From contig CACIOK010000005.1 of assembly GCA_902588255.1 (NCBI GenBank), positions 1 to 54,898 of the forward strand: a DNA stretch of 54,898 nt, written 5' to 3'. The position numbers and the translations under genes are program-made. The notes under the pieces were generated by a model. It was given only the letters and a program-made list of their open reading frames with translations. It made no database searches and was not told the DNA's origin. Every line of letters starts with the position of its first letter. Position 1 is the first letter of the stretch. Shown one piece after another: positions 10,024 through 18,968 of the stretch. The stretch is from an uncultured Pelagibacteraceae bacterium (lineage in GTDB: Bacteria > Pseudomonadota > Alphaproteobacteria > Pelagibacterales > Pelagibacteraceae).

Positions 10024-10875
10024 ATGAGCGACATAGACAAGGTTAAACAACTGCGCAAATCTACTGGCGCAGGTTTTAAAGACTGCAATTCTGCTCTAGA
10101 AGAGTCAAAAGGAGATATAGATAAAGCAGTAGAAATATTAAGAGTAAAAGGTATCTCAAAAGCATCAAAAAAAATGTCAAGAGTTGCCAATGAGGGAGTT
10201 GTTGCAATAAGTGGAGACGAAAGAAAAGTATCAATAATAGAAGTCAATTGTGAGACAGATTTTGTTGCAAAAAATGAAGATTTTATAAATTTTGTAAAAG
10301 AATTAAGTGAGATTAATAATTCAAATAATTCAGATTTAGAAAAATTAAAACAAACAAAAATGAAAAATAGCAAAACTGTTGAGGAAAATTTAGTTGCATT
10401 AATTGCTAAGATTGGTGAAAAAATTACAATTGGAAGAGTAAAAACTTTCAATCATGATGGTTCAAAAAATTTTAATTATCTACATACAGTGGTTAAAGAT
10501 AATTTATCCAAATTAGCTGTGGTTGTATCACTAGAAACAAATGATATTTCTGATAATTTAAAAAATTTTGGTAAACAATTATCTATGCATATTGCGGCAA
10601 CAAATCCAATAGCTCTTGACTCTGGTAGTATTGACAAAAATATTTTAGAAAAGGAAATTTCTTTAATAAATGAAGAATTAAAAAGCACAGGTAAACCAGA
10701 TGATATTATTAAAAAAATAAGTCAAGGTAAAATTAATAAATTTAAAGAAGAAAATTCTTTATTAACTCAGCAATGGGTTATGGACCCCAAAAAAAAAGTA
10801 CAAGATATTATAAAAGAACTTAGTATTAATGATTTAAAAATAAAAGATTTTTATCGTTTAAAAATAGGTGAATAA
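10024..10875 (+). CDS. tsf: Elongation factor Ts
   Basis: Nucleotide exchange factor for EF-Tu. The 283 aa protein has the N-terminal UBA-like domain ([20 protein letters not shown], about residues 8-27) and the EF-Tu-contacting signature [14 protein letters not shown] (about 76-89), followed by the core repeats and the C-terminal segment [13 protein letters not shown]. It lies one base after rpsB, the usual rpsB-tsf pair. It is followed immediately by frr with no intervening bases; pyrH, normally found between tsf and frr, is not here. Confidence 0.97.
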   Translation: MSDIDKVKQLRKSTGAGFKDCNSALEESKGDIDKAVEILRVKGISKASKKMSRVANEGVVAISGDERKVSIIEVNCETDFVAKNEDFINFVKELSEINNSNNSDLEKLKQTKMKNSKTVEENLVALIAKIGEKITIGRVKTFNHDGSKNFNYLHTVVKDNLSKLAVVVSLETNDISDNLKNFGKQLSMHIAATNPIALDSGSIDKNILEKEISLINEELKSTGKPDDIIKKISQGKINKFKEENSLLTQQWVMDPKKKVQDIIKELSINDLKIKDFYRLKIGE

Positions 10876-11427
10876 ATGTTTGATGACAAGAGTTACAACC
10901 AGAAAATGGATAAAACATTTGACGTATTTACAAAGGAACTTAGTTCTTTGAGAACAGGCAGAGCAAATTCAAATATGCTTGATCTAATTAAAGTTGATGT
11001 TTACGGACAAAAAATGCCAATAAATCAAATTGGCAGCATAACCACTCCAGAAGCGAGAATGATAAACATTCAAGTTTGGGATCAAAATAATGTCCTATTG
11101 ATAGACTCTGCAATTAGAAAGTCAGACTTGGGACTGAATCCTCAAATTGATGGACAACTAATTAGATTACCAATTCCTGACTTAAGTGAAGAAAGAAGAA
11201 GTGAAATGAAAAAAATGATTAAAACAATTGGCGAAAAATGCAAAATTTCTATAAGAAATATAAGAAGAGAAGCTAATGATAATCTAAAAAATTTACTTAA
11301 AAATAAAGATATTAGCGAAGATGATGAAAAAAAATTTCAAAAAGTTGTACAAACTTATACTGATGATCATATAAAAAAAATTGATGATAAAGTTGGTGCT
11401 AAAGAAAAAGAAATTATGACAATATGA
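10876..11427 (+). CDS. frr: Ribosome recycling factor
   Basis: With EF-G it splits the post-termination ribosome. At 183 aa it is of normal length. The typical RRF features are visible: the LRTGRAN segment (about residues 26-32), the domain II region with KMPINQIGSI, LIRLPIPDLSEERR (about 94-107) and the C-terminal long helix ending in IDDKVGAKEKEIM. The ATG follows directly on the tsf stop, and the stop overlaps the uppS start (ATGA at 11424-11427). Confidence 0.97.
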   Translation: MFDDKSYNQKMDKTFDVFTKELSSLRTGRANSNMLDLIKVDVYGQKMPINQIGSITTPEARMINIQVWDQNNVLLIDSAIRKSDLGLNPQIDGQLIRLPIPDLSEERRSEMKKMIKTIGEKCKISIRNIRREANDNLKNLLKNKDISEDDEKKFQKVVQTYTDDHIKKIDDKVGAKEKEIMTI

Positions 11428-12101
11428 ACCCAGTAAAACATGTGGCCATTATTATGGACGGAAATGGTCGATGGGGCATTAAACATAAAAAATCGAGAAA
11501 CTTAGGACATAGAGCTGGTTTAAAAACAGTTGAGTCAATAATTAAATATACAATTAAAAGTAAAATTAAATATTTAACACTATATGCTTTTTCAACAGAA
11601 AATTGGAAAAGACCCAAGAGTGAAATTAATTTTTTGTTTACTTTGCTAGATACGTTTATAGATCAAAAAATTGATCAATTTAACAAACAGAATATAAAAT
11701 TAAAAATTATTGGGAATATAAGTATTTTAAATAATAAATTAAAAAAAAAACTTAAAAAATCAGAGAATTTAACGAAAAGAAATAGGAGGCTTCAGGTTAA
11801 TTTGGCTCTAAACTATGGTTCAAAATCAGAACTGATTTATGCTTTTAAACAAACAATTAAAAATAAGCAAAATATAAACTTAAAAAATATTGAAAAAAAT
11901 TTATATACATCAGGTATTCCGGATCCAGACATTTTAATTAGAACTGGAAATACCAATAGATTAAGCAATTTTTTGCTATGGCAAATGGCATATTCTGAAA
12001 TATTCTTTGAAAAGAAATTATGGCCCGATTTCAAGGAAAACGATTACAATAAAATACTAAAAAAGTTTAAAAAAACAAAAAGAAATTACGGAAATATTTA
12101 A
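11424..12101 (+). CDS. uppS: Undecaprenyl diphosphate synthase
   Basis: Adds isopentenyl units in cis to farnesyl diphosphate to build the C55 carrier lipid used for peptidoglycan and lipopolysaccharide. The 225 aa protein carries IMDGNGRW with the catalytic aspartate (about residues 10-17), the YAFSTENWKRP segment, and the C-terminal PDILIRTGNTNRLSNFLLWQ substrate-binding motif (about 167-186). It overlaps frr by ATGA and cdsA by TAATG, the standard alphaproteobacterial order. Confidence 0.96.
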   Translation: MNPVKHVAIIMDGNGRWGIKHKKSRNLGHRAGLKTVESIIKYTIKSKIKYLTLYAFSTENWKRPKSEINFLFTLLDTFIDQKIDQFNKQNIKLKIIGNISILNNKLKKKLKKSENLTKRNRRLQVNLALNYGSKSELIYAFKQTIKNKQNINLKNIEKNLYTSGIPDPDILIRTGNTNRLSNFLLWQMAYSEIFFEKKLWPDFKENDYNKILKKFKKTKRNYGNI

Positions 12102-12760
12102 TGAATCAAGAATTTATTAAAAGAATTATTAGTTCTATAATCCTTATTCCGACAGCATTATTTTTTGTTATCAAAGGATCATTTTTTTTTAACTTTTTTA
12201 TTTTAATTTGTTTTGTAATTACATCTTACGAATGGTTTATGATGAGTAGAAAAAAACCATATATATTACTTGGTTTTATTTTTATAATTTTTTCTTTTTA
12301 TACAGTTTTTTACCTTCGTAATGAATTTTACGGTGATTACATTTATTTTTTAATGATCCTTTCGATCTGTATATTTACGGATATTGGTGGATATGTGTTT
12401 GGAAAAATTTTTAAAGGACCCAAGTTAACTAAAGTAAGCCCAAATAAAACTTATTCAGGAATGTTTGGGGGATACTTCTTATCAATAATATTTATGAGTT
12501 TATTTTTTACAGATTTAGGATTTTTATTTGACGATATTGAAGTTACTGAACAAAAACTTACTTTAAATAATTTTATATTGACGATTGCAATTTCTACAGC
12601 AAGTCAATTTGGTGATATAATTGTCTCTTATTTTAAAAGATTATCCAAAATCAAAGACACCGGTAAAATCATTCCTGGCCATGGAGGTTTACTCGATAGA
12701 ATCGATGGAATGATATTTGCCTATCCAACATCATATTTAATTTTTAAAATATTTTATTAA
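12101..12760 (+). CDS. cdsA: Phosphatidate cytidylyltransferase (CDP-diacylglycerol synthase)
   Basis: Converts phosphatidic acid and CTP to CDP-diacylglycerol, the branch point of phospholipid synthesis, in the inner membrane. The 219 aa chain is mostly hydrophobic with roughly six membrane segments and ends with the family signature KDTGKIIPGHGGLLDRIDGM (about residues 185-204). It is shorter than the E. coli enzyme (about 285 aa), with loss on the N-terminal side; the catalytic C-terminal half is intact. One-base overlaps (TAATG) join it to uppS and dxr. Confidence 0.94.
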   Translation: MNQEFIKRIISSIILIPTALFFVIKGSFFFNFFILICFVITSYEWFMMSRKKPYILLGFIFIIFSFYTVFYLRNEFYGDYIYFLMILSICIFTDIGGYVFGKIFKGPKLTKVSPNKTYSGMFGGYFLSIIFMSLFFTDLGFLFDDIEVTEQKLTLNNFILTIAISTASQFGDIIVSYFKRLSKIKDTGKIIPGHGGLLDRIDGMIFAYPTSYLIFKIFY

Positions 12761-13929
12761 TGAAAAAAAAGATCGCAATTCTTGGATCAACCGGTTCTAT
12801 AGGTAAAACTACTGTTAAAATAATCAATGAAAATAAAAAAAATTTTGACGTAATTTTATTATCGACAAATAATAATTTAAAGGAAGTAAAAAAACAAATT
12901 AGAATATTAAAACCGAAAAATTTAGTAATAAAGAATAAAAATCATTACTTAAACTTAAAAAATAAATTTAAGAAAATAAATATTTTTAATAGTTTTGATC
13001 AATTTTTTAAAAAATATAATACAAAAATTGATTACGCTATATCAGCAATTTCAGGATTACCTGGTTTACAACCTACTCTAGATATAATTAAATATACAAA
13101 AAATGTAGCTATAGCTAATAAAGAGTCGATTATATGTGCTTGGAACTTAATCGAAAGAGAATTAAAAAAAAATAATACTAAATTTATTCCAGTGGACTCA
13201 GAACATTTTTCAATTTGGTATTTACTAAAAAATAAAAAAAAGCAAACTATTGAAAAGATAATAATCACTGCATCAGGTGGACCATTTCTTAATTGGAAAA
13301 TAAATAAAATTAAAAAAGCTACACCTAAATTTGCAATTAAACATCCAAATTGGTCAATGGGAAAAAAAATATCCGTAGATTCAGCAACAATGATGAATAA
13401 AGTCTTCGAATTAATTGAAGCGCAAAGAATATTCGACCTCGATAAATCTAAATTTAAAATTCTTATTCATCCACAATCATTAGTACATGCAATAGTTAAA
13501 TTTGATAATGGATTAACCAAGCTTTTAATTCATGACACAAATATGAAAATCCCTATTTTTAATACTATTTATGACAATACTGTTAAAAAAATAAATAGTA
13601 ATAAACTTAATATTGAGCAACTTAATAATCTGACATTCAAAAATATTAGTTCAAAAAAATTTCCATCAATTAATATTTTAAATTATTTACCAAAAAAGAT
13701 ATCTCTTTTTGAAACGGTTATCGTTAGCTGTAATGATGAATTGGTTGATTTATTCTTAAAAAATAAAATTAGTTTTTGGTCTATTCATCTAATTTTAAAA
13801 AAATTATTACATTTGAAAGAATTTACGAAATACAAACGTATAAGTCCTTATAATACAAGGCAAATTTACAAATTAAGTGAATATGTTAGATTGAAAACTA
13901 GAACTTTAAGTATAAGATCTTTAAAATGA
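12760..13929 (+). CDS. dxr: 1-deoxy-D-xylulose 5-phosphate reductoisomerase
   Basis: Second step of the MEP isoprenoid pathway: DXP plus NADPH to MEP. The 389 aa protein has the NADPH-binding GSTGSIGKTT near the N-terminus (about residues 8-17), ANKESI (about 120-125), the metal site VDSEHFSIW (about 147-155) and the substrate loop SVDSATMMNKVFELIEA (about 204-220), with the MEP-site segment IHPQSLVHA. Its partner enzymes IspD and IspF are fused in this window at 35742-36854. The stop overlaps the bamA start by ATGA; the protease gene rseP usually found here is absent. Confidence 0.96.
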   Translation: MKKKIAILGSTGSIGKTTVKIINENKKNFDVILLSTNNNLKEVKKQIRILKPKNLVIKNKNHYLNLKNKFKKINIFNSFDQFFKKYNTKIDYAISAISGLPGLQPTLDIIKYTKNVAIANKESIICAWNLIERELKKNNTKFIPVDSEHFSIWYLLKNKKKQTIEKIIITASGGPFLNWKINKIKKATPKFAIKHPNWSMGKKISVDSATMMNKVFELIEAQRIFDLDKSKFKILIHPQSLVHAIVKFDNGLTKLLIHDTNMKIPIFNTIYDNTVKKINSNKLNIEQLNNLTFKNISSKKFPSINILNYLPKKISLFETVIVSCNDELVDLFLKNKISFWSIHLILKKLLHLKEFTKYKRISPYNTRQIYKLSEYVRLKTRTLSIRSLK

Positions 13930-16166
13930 TTAGAACTTTTTTTTACACCATTCTGTTAACACTAATTTTTGCAAGTAATTCGTTTTCTGAAATTGTTACA
14001 TCTTTTAAAATTCAAGGAAATGTTAGAGTTTCCGACAGTACAATAATTAATTTTTCTGATGTTAAAAAAAATACTAATCTGGATGCCAGTGATTTTAATA
14101 AAGTTTTAAAAAATCTCTATTCAACTAATTTCTTTGAAGATGTTTCGTTAAATTTAGAAAACGGTATCTTGTCAATAAATGTAAAAGAATATCCAATTGT
14201 TCAATCAATAATCTTTAATGGCATAAAGGCAGAAAAGTTTAAAGATGAACTTTATGATCAAATATCTTTAAAAGAAAAAAATCCATATAATAAATTCTTA
14301 TTAAAAAATGATATAAATCTAATAAAAAATATTTTTAAAAGATCTGGATATTATTTTGTTGAAATTAAGTTGGATGAAAAAGTTAATGATAATAATACTG
14401 TTGATTTAATTTATAATGTTACTATGGGGAACAAAGCATTAATAAAAAAAATAAATTTTATTGGAGATAAAAAATATAAAGATAGAAAATTACACAGCAT
14501 AATAACCTCAGAGGAAGCTAAATTTTGGAAGTTTATCTCTAAAGGTAAATTTTTAGATGAAGATAGAATAAATTTAGATATTCGGTTACTTAAAAATTTT
14601 TACTTAAACAAAGGTTATTACAACGTTGTGATAGAAAATGCATTTTCTCAGTTAGTTGATAATGAGTATTTCACTTTAACCTATAATATTAATGCAGGTA
14701 ATAAGTTTAAATTTAATGAATTGAATTTAGTCATTGCTGAAGATTTTGATGAAAGAAAATTTTCAAAAATAAATAAAGTTTTTGATAAGTTAAAGAATAA
14801 CCACTATTCATTAAGCCAGATAGAAAAACTTCTAGATACAATAGATCAAATCGCTTTATCTGAAAATTATGATTTTATTGACGCTATTGTCAGTGAAGAA
14901 GTCGTTGATGGAAATAAACTAAATATTACTTTCAATATTCAAGAGTCTGAAAAATTTTACGTTGAAAAAATAAATATTTTAGGAAATCATATTACGCAGG
15001 AAAATTTTATACGAAATCAGCTTATCGTCGATGAAGGAGACCCATTTAATAGTATTTTGCATAATAAATCAATCAATGCTCTACAAGGTAAAGGAATTTT
15101 TTCAAAAGTTACTTCTGATATTAAAGATGGATCTAAAGATAATCAAAAAATTATAGATATTGCTATCACAGAAAAAGCCACTGGTGAAATTTCAGCAGGT
15201 GCTGGTTATGGTTCTGAAGGAAGCACATTTGGTTTTGCAGTAGCTGAAAATAATTTTAGAGGAAAAGGAATAAATTTAGCTGCTTCTCTACAACTAAGCG
15301 AGGATAAAATAAAGGGGATGTTTAATTATACTCATCCAAATTTTAATTACTCAGATAGATCTTTAACCACATCCATACAAAGCTCAACAACAGACAAATT
15401 AACTGAATATGGATATAAATCTTCGCTAAATTCTGTAAGTTTAGGAACTAGTTATGAACAATATGAAGATACTTATTTCAGCCCAAGACTTTCAATTGGT
15501 AACGAAAAATTAGAAACTACAAGCACTGCCTCTGCTAATTTGAAAAAACAAGAAGGTAGTTATTTTGACTCTTCTTTTTTTTATAGTGTTTCATATGACA
15601 AAAGAAATCAAGCATATAGACCGACATCAGGGTATTTAAGTAGATTTACTCAAAGTTTACCAATTGTTTCAGACGGTTCACCAATTTTGAATGGTTATGA
15701 AATTAATACTTATAAAGAAGTTGTGGATGACATGGTATTAAGTCTTTCATTATACGGTAGAGCAATAACCTCATTATCAGATGATGATGTAAGAATTTCA
15801 AAAAGGCTTTACTTACCTAGCAAGAAACTTCGTGGTTTTGAATCTGGAAAAATTGGCCCTAAAGACTCAGATGATTATATTGGAGGTAATTATGCAACAG
15901 CTTTTAATGCAGCCACTACGGTTCCATACTTTTTTCAAACTTTAGAAACTGTAGATATGGCTCTTTTTTTGGATGCAGCAAATGTTTGGGGCGTCGATTA
16001 CTCTGATACAATAGATGAGTCAAATAAAATTAGATCATCTGTTGGTGTTGCTATAGATTGGTTTACGGTTATTGGTCCACTTAATTTTTCACTTTCTCAA
16101 CCAGTTACTAAAGCTAGCACAGATAAAACAGAATCTTTTAGATTTCAAATAGGAACAACATTTTAA
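13926..16166 (+). CDS. bamA: Outer membrane protein assembly factor BamA
   Basis: Central component of the BAM machine, which inserts beta-barrel proteins into the outer membrane. At 746 aa it has a signal peptide (residues 1-21, ending SNSFSE), a periplasmic series of POTRA domains (about 22-410, with repeated G-hydrophobic starts such as IKINFIGDK and VEKINILGN), and a C-terminal 16-strand barrel of Omp85 type (about 415-746) that starts at ISAGAGYGS and ends with the aromatic FQIGTTF. The LRGFESG loop (about residues 636-642) is the conserved Omp85 lid-loop motif. It is followed by skp (TAATG overlap), its usual chaperone partner. Confidence 0.96.
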   Translation: MIRTFFYTILLTLIFASNSFSEIVTSFKIQGNVRVSDSTIINFSDVKKNTNLDASDFNKVLKNLYSTNFFEDVSLNLENGILSINVKEYPIVQSIIFNGIKAEKFKDELYDQISLKEKNPYNKFLLKNDINLIKNIFKRSGYYFVEIKLDEKVNDNNTVDLIYNVTMGNKALIKKINFIGDKKYKDRKLHSIITSEEAKFWKFISKGKFLDEDRINLDIRLLKNFYLNKGYYNVVIENAFSQLVDNEYFTLTYNINAGNKFKFNELNLVIAEDFDERKFSKINKVFDKLKNNHYSLSQIEKLLDTIDQIALSENYDFIDAIVSEEVVDGNKLNITFNIQESEKFYVEKINILGNHITQENFIRNQLIVDEGDPFNSILHNKSINALQGKGIFSKVTSDIKDGSKDNQKIIDIAITEKATGEISAGAGYGSEGSTFGFAVAENNFRGKGINLAASLQLSEDKIKGMFNYTHPNFNYSDRSLTTSIQSSTTDKLTEYGYKSSLNSVSLGTSYEQYEDTYFSPRLSIGNEKLETTSTASANLKKQEGSYFDSSFFYSVSYDKRNQAYRPTSGYLSRFTQSLPIVSDGSPILNGYEINTYKEVVDDMVLSLSLYGRAITSLSDDDVRISKRLYLPSKKLRGFESGKIGPKDSDDYIGGNYATAFNAATTVPYFFQTLETVDMALFLDAANVWGVDYSDTIDESNKIRSSVGVAIDWFTVIGPLNFSLSQPVTKASTDKTESFRFQIGTTF

Positions 16167-16690
16167 TGAAACTTTTTAGAACTGTCTTAATAATTTTATT
16201 TTTTCAATTAATACCCAATATTGCTTTTTCAGAATCAACAGTAGCTTTTATTAATATGCAATATATTTTAGATAAATCCTTAGCGGGACAATCATTAAAA
16301 AAGCAGTTAGAAAATCGTCACAAAAAAAACTTAGATTATTTTAAAAAAAAAGAAGATCAATTAAAAAAGAAAGAGCAAGAAGTTTTAGCTAAAAAAAATA
16401 TATTATCTGCGGAGGATTTTCAGAAAGAAATATCTGTTTTAAGAACTGAAGTTAAAGATTATAATACTGATCGTAATGAAAAAATAAATTCTTTAACAAA
16501 AAAAAGATTATCTTCAATGGAGACAATAATTAAAAATTTAAGCCCTATACTTGCAGAATATTCTAAGGAAAATAATATTTCAATAATTATGGATAAAAAA
16601 AATATTATTATAGGTAAAACTGAACTTGATATAACTAAAGAAATTTTAGTTTTGCTTGATAAAAAAATTAAAAAAATCAAATTAAATTAA
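16166..16690 (+). CDS. skp: Periplasmic chaperone Skp/OmpH family
   Basis: Predicted periplasmic holdase for unfolded outer-membrane proteins on their way to BamA. The 174 aa protein starts with a signal peptide (about residues 1-22, ending IAFSES), then VAFINMQYILDKS, which is typical of OmpH, followed by a long charged coiled coil (about 45-120) of the Skp tentacle type. The C-terminal beta segment contains ISIIMDKKNIIIG. Position directly after bamA and before fabZ supports the call. Sequence conservation in this family is low, so the assignment rests on architecture and context. Confidence 0.88.
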   Translation: MKLFRTVLIILFFQLIPNIAFSESTVAFINMQYILDKSLAGQSLKKQLENRHKKNLDYFKKKEDQLKKKEQEVLAKKNILSAEDFQKEISVLRTEVKDYNTDRNEKINSLTKKRLSSMETIIKNLSPILAEYSKENNISIIMDKKNIIIGKTELDITKEILVLLDKKIKKIKLN

Positions 16691-16696
16691 TTTAAA

Positions 16697-17146
16697 ATGT
16701 CAGAATCTTTAAATAAAGCCCAGATTAAAAACCTATTACCCCATAGAGAACCTATGCTTTTGATTGATGAATTAAAAAATATAAAGAAATTATTTTCCGC
16801 AACAGCAATAGTTAATGTTAAAAAAGATAGTTTTTTTGTACAAGGACATTTTCCAGGTCAACCTGTTATGCCTGGTGTCTTAATCGTTGAAGCTTTTGGA
16901 CAATCAGCAGCAGCACTGACTGCTCATGGTTTGGATAAATCTACCTATGAAAATAAATTAGTATTTTTGATGAGCGTTGAAAAGGCAAGATTTAGAAACC
17001 CAGTTATACCTGACTGTAAGTTAGAGCTTAATATTGAGGCTATTAGATCTCACGGTAAAGTTTGGAAGTACAAAGGTGAAGCTTTTGTGAATCAAAAAAA
17101 AATGGCCGATGCCCAATGGTCAGCAACAATAGTTGATAGGAAATAA
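16697..17146 (+). CDS. fabZ: 3-hydroxyacyl-[acyl-carrier-protein] dehydratase
   Basis: Dehydrates 3-hydroxyacyl-ACP in fatty acid elongation and competes with lipid A synthesis for the same substrate. The 149 aa hot-dog protein shows LLPHREPMLLIDE (about residues 13-25) and the active-site helix GHFPGQPVMPGVLIVEA (about 53-69) with catalytic His and Glu. It sits between skp and lpxD, whereas the more common order is lpxD-fabZ-lpxA, so these two genes are swapped here. Confidence 0.96.
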   Translation: MSESLNKAQIKNLLPHREPMLLIDELKNIKKLFSATAIVNVKKDSFFVQGHFPGQPVMPGVLIVEAFGQSAAALTAHGLDKSTYENKLVFLMSVEKARFRNPVIPDCKLELNIEAIRSHGKVWKYKGEAFVNQKKMADAQWSATIVDRK

Positions 17147-17201
17147 TTAGCAATAAATCTTGATAAGCATTTCAGTTTAGTTTTGATATTAAATTGTATC
17201 A

Positions 17202-18182
17202 ATGACTAATGCATTTTTTAAAAACAAAGGACCATTTGAAATAAACCAATTATTAAAACTTTTACACCTTAACAGTTGTCAAAAATTCCCTCAAAAAAAA
17301 ATCTACAATATTGCTGATTTAACATCATCAACAGTTAAAGATATTACTTTTTTTCATTCAAAAAAATATGCAAATCTTGCACTAAAAACTAAAGCCTCTT
17401 TTTGCATAACTACAAACAGTCTAAAAGATTTTTTACCTAAAAATTGTAAAAAAATTATTGTTAATAATGTTTTAATGGTTACGGCTAAAGTTACAAGATT
17501 ATTTTATCCTGACTCAATAAATGATGATTTTGATACCACTGTTAAAGATATATCTAAAACGTCTTATAAAAATAAAGTAAAGTTTGGAAAAAATGTCTTA
17601 ATAGGAAAAAATGTTAAGATTGGTAAAAATTGTTTAGTTGGTCATAATTCAATAATAGAAAAAAATGTTTTTATAGGAAATAATTGTTCTATAGGATCAA
17701 ATGTTATAATAAGAAACACAGTCATTAATAATAATATTAAAATTTTGGATGGCTGCGTAATTGGTAAAAAAGGATTTGGTTTTTTTCCTAATAAAAAAGA
17801 AAATTATAGATACCCACAAATAGGACATGTGATAATTAACGATAATTCAGAAATTGGTTGTGGGTCTACTATTGATAGAGGGTCAATGTCAAACACCATA
17901 ATTGGAAAAAATACTTTTTTAGATAATCAAATTCATATTGCTCATAATGTAAAAATTGGAGACAATTGCATAATTGCAGGTCAAGTAGGTTTCGCAGGCA
18001 GTTCAACGATTGGCAATAATGTTATGATTGGAGGACAAGCTGGTATTTCTGGACACTTAAGAATTGGTGATAATGTTCAAATTGGTGGGGGAAGTGGTGT
18101 AATTAGAGATATTAAAGATAATAATAAAGTAATGGGTTATCCCGCAAAAGATTTAAGAAAATTTATTAAAGAAATAAATTAA
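17202..18182 (+). CDS. lpxD: UDP-3-O-(3-hydroxyacyl)glucosamine N-acyltransferase
   Basis: Third step of lipid A synthesis. The 326 aa protein has an N-terminal uridine-binding domain (to about residue 100) followed by a long left-handed beta-helix of hexapeptide repeats (about 120-310), with the catalytic histidine in the IHIAHNVKIGDN segment (about residue 246). The length is near that of family members (about 340). It is preceded by a 55-nt gap, one of the few in this operon, which could hold an internal promoter or just a translation signal. Only one base separates it from lpxA. Confidence 0.95.
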   Translation: MTNAFFKNKGPFEINQLLKLLHLNSCQKFPQKKIYNIADLTSSTVKDITFFHSKKYANLALKTKASFCITTNSLKDFLPKNCKKIIVNNVLMVTAKVTRLFYPDSINDDFDTTVKDISKTSYKNKVKFGKNVLIGKNVKIGKNCLVGHNSIIEKNVFIGNNCSIGSNVIIRNTVINNNIKILDGCVIGKKGFGFFPNKKENYRYPQIGHVIINDNSEIGCGSTIDRGSMSNTIIGKNTFLDNQIHIAHNVKIGDNCIIAGQVGFAGSSTIGNNVMIGGQAGISGHLRIGDNVQIGGGSGVIRDIKDNNKVMGYPAKDLRKFIKEIN

Positions 18183-18183
18183 T

Positions 18184-18966
18184 ATGATACATAAAACAGC
18201 AATTATAGACCCTAAAGCAAAAATTTCTCAATCAGCAAATATTGGTCCTTACACTATAGTAGGTCCAAATGTTGAAATTGAAGAGAATTCAGTTATTCAG
18301 TCTCATGTAAACATATCAGGTTATACAAAGATCGGAAAAAATAATAAAGTATATCCATTTGCATCCATTGGTAGTAATCCACAAGATTTAAAATATAGAG
18401 GTGAAAAAACAGAGCTGGTAATTGGCAATAACAATGTAATTAGAGAATACGTTACAGCAAATCCTGGAACTTCTGGAGGTGGAGGTATAACAAAAATTGG
18501 TAATAATAATTTGTTAATGATTGGTGCACACATTGCTCATGATTGCTTAATTGGAAATAACGTTGTCATAGCTAATAATGCAGCTATAGCAGGACATGCA
18601 GAAATTGGTGACGATGTAATTATAGGTGGAAACTGTGGAGTACAACAATTTGCCCGTATAGGTAAAATGGCAATGATAGGTGGAATGACAGGGGTTTCAA
18701 GAGATGTAATTCCTTATGGTCTTTCATTTGGTAATAGAAACTATTTAGGTGGAATTAATTTAGTTGGCCTAAGGAGAAAAAATATTTCAAATAAAGAAAT
18801 TTTAACATTAAATGATGCATATAAAGAAATCTTTAAAACTGAGAATTTGCATCAAAATTTGAGTAAATTAAATGGCGAATTTAAAGATAATAATTTAGTA
18901 AAAGAAGTAGTTGATTTTATTAATAAGGATAAAAAAAGACCAATTTGTACACCATTTAGTAAATAA
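18184..18966 (+). CDS. lpxA: UDP-N-acetylglucosamine O-acyltransferase
   Basis: First acylation of lipid A synthesis. The 260 aa protein starts IHKTAIIDPKAKISQSANIG and is built of hexapeptide repeats to about residue 190 (a left-handed beta-helix trimer), followed by a C-terminal helical domain. The catalytic histidine lies in the segment MIGAHIAHDCLIGN (about residue 119). The length matches LpxA. It is two bases before lpxI and one base after lpxD. Confidence 0.96.
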   Translation: MIHKTAIIDPKAKISQSANIGPYTIVGPNVEIEENSVIQSHVNISGYTKIGKNNKVYPFASIGSNPQDLKYRGEKTELVIGNNNVIREYVTANPGTSGGGGITKIGNNNLLMIGAHIAHDCLIGNNVVIANNAAIAGHAEIGDDVIIGGNCGVQQFARIGKMAMIGGMTGVSRDVIPYGLSFGNRNYLGGINLVGLRRKNISNKEILTLNDAYKEIFKTENLHQNLSKLNGEFKDNNLVKEVVDFINKDKKRPICTPFSK

Positions 18967-18968
18967 TA

